Source: Adiantum capillus-veneris (Eukaryota; Streptophyta; Polypodiopsida; Polypodiales; Pteridaceae). Taken from it: a stretch of DNA of 64,000 bases. Positions 53,465 through 64,000 of this stretch are shown here, piece after piece. The position numbers were made by a program, and so were the translations under genes. A model generated the notes under the pieces. It did not search any database. It saw only the letters and a program-made list of their open reading frames with translations, and had not been told where the DNA came from. How positions within the stretch are numbered: the stretch's first letter is position 1; every line of letters begins with the position of its first letter. Location of the stretch: positions 128,774,074 through 128,838,073 of the forward strand of contig CM043962.1 in NCBI GenBank assembly GCA_014529385.2. Direction: 5' to 3'.

Positions 53465-53760
53465 TCAAACACAATCGGGCATAACCACAAAATAGTTCTC
53501 ACTCTCTAGTCTTCTCGTGGGAGATACTGGAGCCACCACCAGACATGAATGAACTTTAACACTGAATTTGTCAGGGCTATCATAGAAATGTCTTTTCCTT
53601 CCTTGAAATGATGCATTTTGATTTTCAACTATTCTACATGTGCCCAAAGAGCCAAAGGCTTTACAATAAATGCATTGGCAATATTCATCAAACCTATGCT
53701 CTTTTGACTTGTATTTCATGTACCAGTTCTCTACCTTTTCTATTGAAGGTTTGTCTTGGA
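53465..53760 (-). CDS. Unidentified Cys-containing ORF or exon
   Basis: An open frame of about 95 codons upstream of LTR J, with KVENWYMKYKSKEHRFDEYC, CQCIYCKAFG and a hydrophobic end. Composition looks protein-like. I do not recognise it; it may be a fragment of a host gene or repeat. Confidence 0.3.
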
Positions 53761-54520
53761 TATCTATAGTAGGACTTATTTTTCAAAGTTCTTAAAGATG
53801 GAAAGAATGTAATAGGTCATATCTTTTGTTGAACACAGTTTAAAGATTGTTGAATAGTTCATTAGATAGAGAGTATTAGTTTTACACAAACGAGTTCAAT
53901 ATGTTGAACGAGAAAATACACTCTTTCCTTTTTTTAAATGATACATTAAAGATGTGTTTAATAATGATTAATGAATAAAGGATAGTTTTGTTATAGATAG
54001 TAAAGTAAAAACGTAATCAACATTGATGCTTTTATCAATATCAATGTTTTATTTTCATGTGTTTTAGCTTAAAATATATGGACAATCTTAAAATAGGTTA
54101 AAAAGGTTGTGGAAACCTTAAAATAGGATTGTTATGAGTTGCGATCTAAAAGATGCATTTTTAGCCAAAATAGGAGGTTTCTCACTATTTTGTCCGCGTT
54201 GCCTTGTCGACCATACCTATTCTCATCATTTTGAGTACTTGAAAGTTAATATTCTAAATTTCTATGACAAAGTTACAATAAAGAAACAAATTGCCTGCAG
54301 CAACATGTTAGCCTACAAGCACATATACACATGCAATATCTCTTTTGTTTGACCCAACCAAGAAGTGATTGTACTTCTTCGTCATGGTGTAAAATTATGT
54401 TTTTAAATTGCTTATTGTGTTGAATTGGTTGCATGAGTATGTTGTCTTGGCTATTTTGTAGACGTCAAAAAAACCAATGCAATATCCATTCAACAGAGTG
54501 AAACAAAATCTCTATAGGGT
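53761..54520. other. AT-rich sequence without recognised features
   Basis: High A+T, short ORFs only. It may include the upstream part of the LTR that ends at 54846. Confidence 0.35.
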
Positions 54521-54526
54521 GTCATG

Positions 54527-54705
54527 AGATTGAAATTGTGATCTCGTTTGTGACTCGGATTATGATCGTCGTTTCCATCCAGAGATTATGATTGTGATTG
54601 AGATTGCGAGTGTGATGGTGATGGTGATTGAGAGTGCAGTTGTGATTGGGATTGAAATTGTGCACAAGATATGATTGTGATTGAGAGTGAGATACCTCAG
54701 AGGTG
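54527..54705. repeat. GATTGTGATTGAGAGT-type minisatellite
   Basis: About a dozen diverged units of GATTGTGATT / GAGATTGCGAGTGTGATGG over 180 bases, inside the LTR of the plus-strand element I. Confidence 0.75.
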
Positions 54706-54848
54706 GTCGGGAGTTTATGACACGAGCTATGCTCTTCCTCTAATCATTACGCTACATCGATATAGATTCTCTATTTTGTTTGTCTACTTTGCTTACTCTG
54801 TATTTTCCATTTATCAATCTATTTTGCTCTCGTATGTCGCATCACAAG

Positions 54849-54862
54849 TGGTATCAAAGCAG
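54849..54862 (+). promoter_or_regulatory. Primer binding site of element I
   Basis: TGGTATCAAAGCAG after an LTR end ATCACA at 54846. Confidence 0.8.
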
Positions 54863-54881
54863 TTTTGATTTCATAGTAGAG

Positions 54882-55190
54882 ATGGAAGCATACGAGCAAA
54901 TATTGAAGTAACAAGCTAAGCTTATTCGATTTTTCATGAAAGATCTTAACAGGCATGAGAAAGATAATAAAGGAAAGGGAATATCTGATGCAAAAGGTGG
55001 AAGTGAAGGTGAAGGATCGAAGAAGAAGAAGCAGAAGAGGAACGATGATGACAATGATGAGGATGACGATGCGGGAGAAGAAGCAATGAAACAATTCTTC
55101 AAGAAGGCTAAGCTTAATGAGTTTGATGGCATATGAAAGATAGGTGAAGACTTGGAAGCATGGATTGAAGAACTCAAAGATTCTTGTTTC
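54882..55190 (+). pseudogene. gag start of plus-strand element I
   Basis: ATG at 54882, one stop, then a Lys/Asp/Glu-rich segment (KKKKQKRNDDDNDEDDDAGE) and the gag entry KAKLNEFDGI, stop, GEDLEAWIEELKD. The pattern F-(D/N)-G-xx-x-xx-x-WL is typical of gypsy gag. It ends at about 55190, where an opposite-strand RT begins. Confidence 0.7.
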
Positions 55191-55660
55191 TAGGGAACAC
55201 AACAATTGGCAGAATCCACTCCAAATTTTCAATTGGAATAATAAATCCCACCTTCAACAATCTATCCAACTCCTCTTTCACTTGTTTATCATAATTTGGA
55301 TTCATATGAGACCTGGCTTGCTTGGTGGGGACCACATCCTTCTTCAAATTGATACATTGTTGATAGAATCTAGGGTCTAGACCCTTCATATTTGAATAAT
55401 TTCATGCAAATACATCCATGAAATTCCATCAACACCTTTATAATATCTGACCGGAAAGACTTTTCTAGATTTTCACATATCTTGACAGGTTAATGTGTGT
55501 CCCTTGTCCCAAGATTCACTTTCTGAATTGCATCTTCCTTGACTCGAGAAACTTTATTCATTTACTTCTCAAATTCATGTTCTTGCTATAAAAACTCCTT
55601 GAAATGCATATCTTCACCCAACTGTTCAATGTCCTTATTGGTACTCAGCTCGGGTTTTGC
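55178..55660 (-). pseudogene. N-terminal reverse transcriptase of a minus-strand gypsy element
   Basis: Minus strand: KICENLEKSFRSDIIKVLMEF, then MKGLDPRFYQQCINL and ARSHMNPNYDKQVKEELDRL, then LKVGFIIPIENLEWILPIVV. This is the RT entry of a gypsy lineage distinct from families A, B and D. It is cut near 55178 within VVPKKNG. Confidence 0.85.
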
Positions 55661-55941
55661 CCACCATGGATGATTTAGGATATGGAGCAAGATTTTTTTT
55701 TGGGACACGGAGAGCCTGGTGCACCACTATTGCCACCCTTCTTGGCCACCAAAGCTACCCACTCTTCTCCTCCATCCTCTCCTTCTCCACCACTATTGCC
55801 ACTCTCCGTGGCCACCAAAACCTCCCATTTTTATCCTCCACCACCTCCACCTATCCCCTCTCATCCTCCCTATCCTCTATCCTCCAATCTTCTGCTCTCT
55901 CTCCCTCTCCCTGCCTCCACATCTCTTTCTCACTAACTTCT

Positions 55942-55984
<43 letters not shown>

Positions 55985-56204
55985 CATTGTACCCACCATT
56001 AATTCCACTCACTCCCTTTATCTCACCACCATGTCTACTACCCATCATGTACTTCTACTATTGTCTCCCTCCCTTGGTCTTCACATGTCTTTTTAACTTA
56101 TGTCTTTCCTCTATCACCCATTCCCTCTCTTTCTCTCCTTCCTTCCCTTGTGCAATCCCCCCCATCTAAATCTCTCTCCCGCCTTTGTCTCTTTCTCCCC
56201 CCAA

Positions 56205-56240
<36 letters not shown>

Positions 56241-56780
56241 CTCTCAGCACACAAAGTTATCATCTCCCAACTCAAGCCCACATTTTTGTTTGCAAGTCAC
56301 ATCTATTTGAAGCCACACAAGATATCAAAGCACTTGTTAATGCCTTTTGTCAAAACGGTTTTGCTATGGAGACTTGTTAGGAGATTTTTGCAAGAGTTTG
56401 CAACATCCTCACATACTTGTCATCACCTCACGATCTTGGAATTTCTAAAAATTGGAGGGCACTAGGACCCCTTTTTGAGGGGCCTAGTGCCCCCAAAACG
56501 GGCGGATTACTATCCTAGTGTGGGTGGAGGAGGGCCTCTCTCTATCACACACACACACCACCACCACATTTTATCTCTTGAAGTTATGCCTCCCACAAAA
56601 ATGGTCATTTTCAAAATTACTTCGTAAGTGGTACCAAGGTCAAGGCTCACAAGGTATAGTTAAAAGGTTCAAAAAACCTTTTAAAATAACCAACTATGCA
56701 TGAAACCTCCACTCAACCTTTCCGAGAGACATGAGAGAAACCGCATATATTGAGATCCTATTCAAAGGCTTTTTGAAGAA
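55661..56780. repeat. Pyrimidine-rich low-complexity region with (CT)n
   Basis: Long C/T-rich stretch with diverged duplicated blocks (CACTATTGCCACCCTTCTTGGCCACC and a similar one at 55789) and (CT)n at 55946-55981 and 56208-56238. ORFs here are low-complexity artefacts. Confidence 0.75.
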
Positions 56781-56784
56781 ATGT

Positions 56785-57060
56785 ATGCATGCACATATTC
56801 AAGGTCCTAAAACAAAAAAAAAAAAAGGGGAAAGCCAAAGGCGGCCAAGCTACCCCACCATATAATATTTAGCATGAACATATTCAAGGCCCTAAAATAC
56901 CCACAAAAGGGAAAGCAAAAGGATGCCAAGCTACCCCATCTCAAAATACCAAGCTACCCAACCTTATAATATTTAGCATGCACATATTCAAAGCCCTAAA
57001 AGGCTACCAAGCTGCCCCAACATATAATATTGAAAGGTAAGGCAAAAAAGGCTCTCAAAT
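56785..57060. repeat. Three to four diverged ~90-bp tandem repeats
   Basis: Units contain CATATTCAAGGCCCTAAAA, then AAGGGAAAGC, CCAAGCTACCCCA and TATAATATTTAGCATG, repeated from 56793, 56877 and 56979. Confidence 0.8.
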
Positions 57061-57132
57061 CAGCCCACTCCAACTTTCCTTGGTTCATATACACCCATCA
57101 CATTTTTTAGGGCGTGTTGCTCTCTCCCTCCC

Positions 57133-57163
<31 letters not shown>

Positions 57164-58133
57164 TTTTTCAAGAAAAGTCCCTCCCCCCTAAGTTGGTGGT
57201 TACTTTAGCCCCAACTATAACCTCCTTGAGGCCCCACCACTTCCCCCACTCTTCATAACCCTTCTTGGAATTGAACTCAAGAGGCACAAACACATGCTAT
57301 AAAAGGTGGTAGTGCAAGAGTGAGAAAAACAAGGACATCACTATAAGCTGCCAAGGGAATCAACCACAGACTCACCCTAAACTCATGGAAACTTCAAATC
57401 AAGTTGGATAATCCTAAGGTTACATTAGGTTGACATCAATAACAAGTAGCACTCTCTTTTGACACCTGCCTTCCACCTTAAAGATTTGACATTCTAATGT
57501 TTCTTTTTTGGGTGATGGTGGCAAGTAACAGGAGAGTTCTTTACCTAATGCATTCACCTCATAAAAGTCTACATCTCATGCATATGGCTCCTCTCTACCC
57601 GCTACCCTCTATTTTCCTTTTCTACAAGGCATTAATAGAAATGGCTCAATGGATTTTTGCAAAAAATGGTGTTCTATTGTCTATTATAAATTTATTCCTT
57701 TTGAAATTGATGAAAATGTAGTGAGTAACCTACTCTCTCTCTCTCTCTCTCTCCCCTACCCTCACCTTGCTTAAGTGCATCCCTCTCCTACGCTCTTCCT
57801 CATTGTTTCTACCTCCTAGAAATATTTCACTCCCATGATCTCCCTCCTTGCTTCCCCCCTCCCTCTCTCTCGCTAGCTATGGACATAGAGAGAGAGAGAG
57901 AGAGAGATTATAATAGAGTCAATAAATATATACATGTATGTGTATATATACATATGCATGTATACATATACATATATATGTATACATACATACATATACA
58001 TGTGTGTGTGTGTGTGTGTATTTGCCACCTTCCCACTAGTGATATCCCTAATGGGGAAATTCGGTGAGGGGGGGGGGGGGGGGGGGGGGGGTTTAATAAG
58101 GTGGGAGGGGGCAAAGTACATAACAAATTGGGT

Positions 58134-58192
<59 letters not shown>

Positions 58193-59255
58193 AGCAATTG
58201 CAGATGCATAGTTTGCCAAAAATATTTTTCTTAGTTGAAGACAATATGGGAACGTTAAAACTCTTAAAAATTTATCAGTGACTACACTAAAACTTGTGAA
58301 ATTTTGTTGGTTTTCTACACGGCAAGCTTCAAATCTACCCATGATTTTGCAATTTTAATAGATAAAAAATACATCAAACCTTGGTTTTTCATAAACATTG
58401 TGTGTGTGTGTGTGTGTGTTGTATTATTAAACTTAATACATATACACAAAAGAGCATAACGTTCAAAAGACAATTCGCTTTAGATATCTAAACAATGATT
58501 TGTACAAAAATGACTCAATCTTAGATTCATTTTTTTACAATATAATAAGAACAAGGCATCATTCCAATGAACCTATATAAAAGTAATAGAGCTATAGAGG
58601 TAATCTAGGTTGAATAGATTCGTTAGCCTTGAACAAGCATTACAGGTGTTAAAGAACCTATCAATTATTATCTTTGTCCTACTTAAATTTTTTAAACTTA
58701 AACTACTATCCAAAAAGTTTATTTGTAAATAGATTTAGAATATATAATAATGTAAAGCATCAAAAGGCCATCACCCCTTCTGATGCAAGTGGCTTGCGTG
58801 ATAAAGTATTAAGTTTTCTTTATAAAGTATGAATCAATCTTAAGCGCTTCTCTTTATTCCAAGTTAAACCATATTTTCCAAGAGGTATCTTCAAGATCAA
58901 GTGGCATGACAATAGGTATTTTACAGATAGTAATTTATTTATAATCTTTTTTAAAGTTTAAAAAATCCAAGTTAATCGTATAATTTAAGTTTTCTTTAAA
59001 AGTGATTGAAAAAACTATATTATGAATCTAGAGGATCAAGTTCTTTTAAGTCCATAAACTTGTCCCACCATTATCATTGAAAGCATGTAGTGATTTAGTT
59101 ATACCCATGAGTCAAAAGCTACATCAAGGCATCATTTAATGACCGGTGTAAAGCTGCATATAAGTATGCTCATTTTCCATTAAATCCATCGTAGAGGGTA
59201 TACCAACATGGTAGCTTTCACTAAGCTACAGGTTACAATTGATGTAGGTTGGTGT
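57061..59255. other. Microsatellite-rich intergenic DNA
   Basis: Contains (CT)n at 57133-57155 and 57733-57755, (GA)n at 57887-57908, an ATACATAC/TATACATG-type tract (57930-58005), 24 G at 58068-58091, (GT)n(GA)n at 58133-58190 and (GT)n at 58399-58420. The rest is AT-rich with no gene seen. Confidence 0.7.
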
Positions 59256-59700
59256 CTCGGGACCATAACGGTCAACACCTATCACATCTCAGAAAGAGAC
59301 AGAACCGAAACTAAAATGTCAGCCTTGGGAAGCAGGAAACTCGACTAGAGCATGGAGGCATGCCAAGAGGTTTTCAATCTCTTTTTTGAACATAGTACAC
59401 TCCACTTTGACGTTCAAAGTGTGTTCTATATACCAGAATCCCAAATTCAATCCTGTAATCCTCTCACACAACCACATGCAAGTCTACAAGCAAAGCAACT
59501 TCAATTGACTCCAAACTCAATAGGCATCTTCGTGAGAGTATACAGGACAAAACACAATTTTCTCCCCCAGCAGGCTAGATGCAAGTGGACAACTCGGATT
59601 TTAGACTGCCTATTAGGTTCTCCGAAGTGCCGAGAATCTTGTGCGATTGACGGTGTGAGTGGGATGGAAACACACACAACGCCTCTAGAATGACCCGACA
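59256..59700. repeat. Second copy of the LTR-G-related repeat
   Basis: Matches 50140-50560 in the same orientation (ACTAAAATGTCAGCC, CATGGAGGCATGCCAAGAGG, CACAATTTTCTCCCC). It is diverged, and no primer site is visible. Confidence 0.6.
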
Positions 59701-59715
59701 CACACTCTTGGGATG

Positions 59716-59717
<2 letters not shown>

Positions 59718-59769
<52 letters not shown>
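59718..59769. repeat. (CA)n microsatellite
   Basis: About 25 CA units. Confidence 0.95.
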
Positions 59770-59771
<2 letters not shown>

Positions 59772-60876
59772 TGGGACACCACTCGGCTTACACAACCCAC
59801 CTGGCCGAGACAAGGAACACACCGATGGAGTGAGAGGAGAGAGACTACCCATTTGCCCACTCAACACAAAGACACGCACACACATACACACACCCAAAAA
59901 ACTCGGCTCAAAAAAGGAGAATTTCTAATGTTTGGATACAATTGATCTTGGTCCAACACCAATGGGGCAAATAGCTCACACAATATGGATGAAATATGCC
60001 AGATACAATCACAAATTGGAGCAGAGACTTCGCTCACACAGGAGAAACTTACATAGCCAAAACAACGAGAAAAAGTGAGGACTTTGGCAAAATGGACAGT
60101 GCCATTGCATTCGGAGCGGCCAAAAACCCAAGTCTACAATATCAAAGTGCTCAAATCCGACCTTGGATGAGTCGTTTATGGCCAAAATAGGCTCCAAAAA
60201 CAGCAAAAACTCAGTTGCGACTACTCTTCCTCCTCTCTTTGCGTTTTTTCTGGTCTTCTCTCAGGTTTTTCAATGTCCACACTTCACTTTATCCCTCGGG
60301 CACCTTTGGCCTTTTAGTTTACCTCAAACGGATCTCGAACATGCCAAAAACTGGCCACGCAGTGCATTTTTGTTACCTTTTTGCATTATCCGCACACCTA
60401 GCACTCAGCTTTTTCCAATAATGCATCCCACAATCACGTGAAGTGGCCCCCAAATATAGTCCTCATGATGACCTTTCTACATAATCATCACAAGAAAACA
60501 CCCACGTTGTGTCCTCGCTTATCCACATGCAAGTCTTGACCCCATTCGACCTCCTGTTGCCATTGGATGTCATCTGACGCACCTGCTTACCTCATGGCGT
60601 GCGCCCGCTGATAGCTTCCTCGAGAAGTTTTACGCACTACCAACTCCTCATTATTACAGAAAAAACACACTGGTACTCGTGATAATGAAAATCGATGTAC
60701 TATGTATACGTTGTCCTACCTTCACATGTGGGCCCCACGTAACCACCTGGCTCTGGAAAATGGGCAATCCTTTATTCGATGCACCGTGCATGTGTATGTA
60801 CATATGTGCAATCACTTCTTCCAAAAAAACTCCTGACATAATTTGCCGATCCCCTAGCCTGCTAGATCATTCATGA
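59770..60876. other. Intergenic sequence, nothing recognised
   Basis: No ORF with a recognisable domain, no RNA gene seen. Confidence 0.4.
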
Positions 60877-62256
60877 TCAACAGCAATAAAAAGAGATGCT
60901 CATTCCACCTGGATCGCACACAAAAACACTTGGCATTCCCTGCATCAAAAGCTTAATCAAGCTTCCACATAGTTCCCAAGGAAAACCTGTAGAGATGCCA
61001 TATATCAACCTTACATCAAGAAAACCATCAATTACTTTGGCATAGACCTGCATGTGCAAAAATATATCCTTCTCCATAGCTGAGAGGTCTCCATTGATCA
61101 TTTATATCATCAATTCCTGCTTCTTTGGCAATTCAACCTTGGTTTGCATCAGCCCTTCAATCACTTCATAAGGCCCTTCACTTTCATTTTCAATCTCATT
61201 TGCAAATGCAACTAAACCAGACTCATGGATTTCTTTGTCCATTAGAAGAAATGCAACATCAACATCCTCATCACTACTAGTAGTACTATCACTGTCCTCG
61301 TCAGACACTGTGGAATAGTCTTCATCACTAGACGCATCCTCATCTTCATAAAGCTCTTCCAATACTTTCCTTGTGTCCATATTATATAGCTTCTTGGCAC
61401 CTGTCTCTCCATAGAGGCTAATCGTACCACGTCGCCCATCTTGAATAGCTCCCACTGCCCGTAACCATGGTCTGTCCAGTATAATAGGATATGCTCCCAA
61501 CCCTGCTGGCATCACATGAAAATCAACCACCACCTTTGCATCATATGCCTCCACTTCTAAGCTCTTTACAACACCCAAACATTTTACATTTTGATGGTTT
61601 GCCAATCTGATCCGAAAGCTTGACACCCCAATCACTGTAAGACCCATCTTCTCAATGCATGAGTGTGTTATGACACATATTTGGGCTCCTCCATCAACAT
61701 AACCTTGTCCCAGATTTTCTCTTTTGTGCCACACATCTACTATTGGGCAAATATCTGGTAGCTCATCCATCACCAACACCTTCACTGAACCTCTCTCTGG
61801 TTCTTTCTCCATTGGGTTAACCATCCTCTTCCACTGTTGCTTTAGCTTAGGCACCATCTCTATAAGCTGCCAAAAAGTAACATCTGCTTTCCTCCTTGTC
61901 AGATCCTCCTTCAAGTCATAACTTAATTGCCCATCCCCTAGTGGAAAATCTGAAACATGAAATTTGTGACGAGCCCTTCTTTTCCTCTTGGCCTTGATAT
62001 CCTTGCCTTCATGGCTCTTTCCCTTCTTCTTGCTAGGACATGGGGCACCTCCCCCTTCCTTATCCTGCGTGGTCCTCTTCCCAATAGACATCACTAATGT
62101 ATCCTCTAGCTTTGCTGCCTTCTCCAAGGTGACTACGCTTATCACTTTTTTCTTTCCCTTTTCCTCTTGGGTTAATCCATTGGTTCTTTCTTCTCCCTTA
62201 ATTTCAATGCCATAATCATTTGACCTAGTTAGCACCTTCCTTGGCAATGGATACAT
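60877..62256 (-). pseudogene. Protease polyprotein part of element H
   Basis: 384 codons open from 62256 to 61102, then TAA and the same frame for 74 more codons to 60877. The segment GQGYVDGGAQICVITHSCIEKMGL is the aspartic-protease site (here D-G-G), followed by DFHVMPAGLGAYPIILDRPWLRAVGA, the ILGxxWL box. A Lys-rich N-terminal region and an acidic Asp/Ser-rich region (EDEDASSDEDYSTVSDEDS) flank it. After the stop: HMQVYAKVIDGFLDVRLIYG, unrecognised. Confidence 0.75.
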
Positions 62257-63195
62257 GTCTCCCCCATCCTTGGTGGCTTATCACATTGTGGGTTGATGTG
62301 TCCCAACTCTCCACAATTATAACACATGGGCGTCTGCCTCTAGACTCTACCATTGCTTTGTCCAACACCATTCCTGGGTCTTTCTCCACCTCCTGGCTGA
62401 TTTGCAAACCTCCCCCGACCTCGATTATTTCCCACATTACCTAGCATGTTTAAGCTGAGATTCTTTATTAAATCTACCACTTGCCTCATGTCTTGCTTTA
62501 GCCCATCATCTTGCACTGCTGTAGTGACCACTGCTGGTATAACCTGAGGAGTAACAGAAACCACTGGTTCATGATGAACCCCTGGCATGCAACCTTGCAA
62601 AGAATCCATAGGCTAAAAATCAGACCTCTTGGGCAAAGACTACTCCTAGCTGACTCATTCTTCTCAGCTTCCACTCTTTGTTCCTTGCTACTTCTAGTGC
62701 ATCTTCATATGTCCTAGGCTTCTTTAGCTCCACTCTCCAACGTATATTCTCCCAAAGACCACAACCAAAAACATATCCTTCTTCATCATGTTAGGTGGGG
62801 GTACCTATGGTGCTAAGGCCTTGCACATCCGCTCCCACACCAGTGAAAACTTACGTATGTACGCATCTACTGGCTCACCTTCTCTTTGCACCAAACCCTG
62901 TACTTCTTGCCACACTTTGTCAGGATCTTCTGTCTTCACAAACTCCACTTCCAATCCATGCCTTAGATTGTCCCAACTTAATCTCACAGGTGGATCAACC
63001 GCACGCAACTCCTCTTCAAATGCTTTGGACCAAACTCGTGCATCATTCTTCAAACAAATTTAAAGAAGAAGTAACATCTGTGTAGGATCATGAGTCTGGT
63101 TTGCTAATGTAGGCAACCTCCATCTTTTCCAAAAAGTCTTCCACATCTTCATCACTTCTTCCATGAAATTCCGGATAAGAGAAAACCATGGCTAC
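62257..63195 (-). pseudogene. gag of element H with CCHC knuckle
   Basis: The start region reads MVFSYPEFHGRSDEDVEDFL, then EELRAVDPPVRLSWDNLRHG and EGEPVDAYIRKFSLVWERM, the classic Retrotrans_gag end. Near 62320 a Gly/Arg-rich stretch precedes CYNCGELGHINPQC, a perfect C-X2-C-X4-H-X4-C knuckle. Stops and shifts occur in between. Confidence 0.85.
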
Positions 63196-64000
63196 CCAAG
63201 TTTCAATGCTTTGAGAACCACTTCTAACACACGTGCAAAAACCCAAACTTTTTACTTACTCAATCCCCAAAAACTTCAATGGAGCTCGTCTTTAGATAAG
63301 GACAAATACATGCACATCAAATGAGTTTTCGTAGTTAATCATCGAAATTACAACAGGCAAAGGGGATTTCAGTATCTCTCTTAATCTTCTTGGCCTGAAC
63401 GTAAAAGACTACGTGCTGCTGGAAAAAAATCTTCCTGGACACATTAACATTTATCTGGATTCTTTGTGCAAAATGAAAAGGAGTGAACTGAGGTCCATTT
63501 TGATCATCCGTTAAAGCCAACCATGCAGCTCCCAAGAAGGCATACCTGACTTATCCTCTGATTTTGCGAGAATTTCAGCAACATAACAACATAAATGGCT
63601 CAAAAGACCAAAAACCAGCCATCACAACTTGGAAAAAATTTGGCAGAGTTTCTCCATAAGTAGATCAGTAAGAACCCAAAATATAGACTGTATATGTATG
63701 CATAACCTGCCAACAATAGAACCAGAGCATCAAGTAGGAATCACTAGTACATAGCCTATGGCAAGGTCACAAAAAGGGTGCTCCAGTCACCTGTATCATC
63801 GAAAGGATCTCACATTTGAGAATCCCCCAGCTCAATAAAACCTCACGCTATTGACCTTCTCATGAAAGCTTATGCAAATCTCGTACAGTCAAGTCTAAGA
63901 AATGACTATCTTCCATACCAAGTCTCATAAATGGCTGGGACTGCCTAATAAAACCCAGTATGGCTCCACAAAGACGTACAATGGCAGTACCACAAGTAAC
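63196..64000. other. Sequence upstream of element H gag
   Basis: Would contain its leader and 5' LTR, but I find neither a TGGTATCAGAGC-like nor a tRNA-Asp-type primer site. No gene recognised. Confidence 0.4.

Larger units (their letters stand above)
60877..63195 (-). mobile_element. gag-protease retroelement H (Ty3/gypsy type)
   Basis: On the minus strand: gag start (63195), gag core (63053-62805), zinc knuckle (~62330-62290), protease (~61700-61400) and a C-terminal extension to 60877. RT is not seen downstream. LTRs were not identified. Confidence 0.75.

Noticed and set aside
57873-58342. Several ORFs with long Ser-Leu or Thr-His runs
   Set aside because: Pure microsatellite translation.
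1-64000. tRNA, rRNA or other structural RNA genes
   Set aside because: No recognisable cloverleaf or rRNA core seen by eye; the tRNA-like strings are retroelement primer sites. A tRNAscan or Rfam search would be decisive.

Overview
This window is nuclear DNA from a vascular plant with a large, retrotransposon-rich genome. The evidence is an intron-containing gene of the plant-specific SINE/KASH family, many Ty3/gypsy and Ty1/copia remnants primed by initiator-Met-type primer sites, and abundant (CT)n, (CA)n and poly-G tracts. A fern, lycophyte or gymnosperm would fit, but the sequence alone does not decide.

The key host gene lies on the minus strand. Exon 1 (45198 down to 43348) encodes an armadillo/HEAT-type domain. 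The last exon (13969 down to 13289) encodes a conserved motif, one transmembrane segment and a tail ending in LVPT, the signature of a plant KASH protein. Both splice junctions are phase 0 (donor GAG|GTAAATG, acceptor TATGCAG|GTG). I read them as one 843-codon SINE1/SINE2-like gene whose 29,378-nt intron is packed with transposons.

Layout. 1-3020: family-A gypsy pol remnant (+). 3.6-10.9 kb: opposing LTR fragments, a gypsy RNase H scrap (-), a family-B 3' end with chromodomain and 1.24-kb LTR (-), and a weak copia-like gag (+). 11.8-12.2 kb: possible terminal exon of an unknown gene (+), converging on the SINE gene. 13.97-43.35 kb: the giant intron. It holds element A2 (+, 15.2-19.45 kb), element C2 (-, 19.46-22.77 kb) sitting in the RNase H of element A3 (-, to 24.4 kb and its probable LTR at 25.15-25.89 kb), and then a nest: element B1 (26.7-42.3 kb), interrupted by chromovirus D (28521-39035), itself interrupted by non-autonomous element C1 (29496-32018) and a solo LTR E (33026-34497). 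45.2-64 kb: SINE promoter side, then minus-strand LTR elements (tRNA-Asp-type primer site at 50.1 kb; copia J at 51-53.4 kb), a plus-strand element start at 54.85 kb, a minus gypsy RT, microsatellites, and a minus-strand gag-protease element H (60.9-63.2 kb).

Three small elements (152, 172 and 502 bp) share CATAG...CTATG inverted ends and have perfect 8-bp target duplications, defining a hAT-like MITE family. One of them interrupts the gag of A2, and one TSD copy restores that reading frame. No retroelement here looks able to move by itself: all pol genes carry frameshifts, stops or lost catalytic residues.
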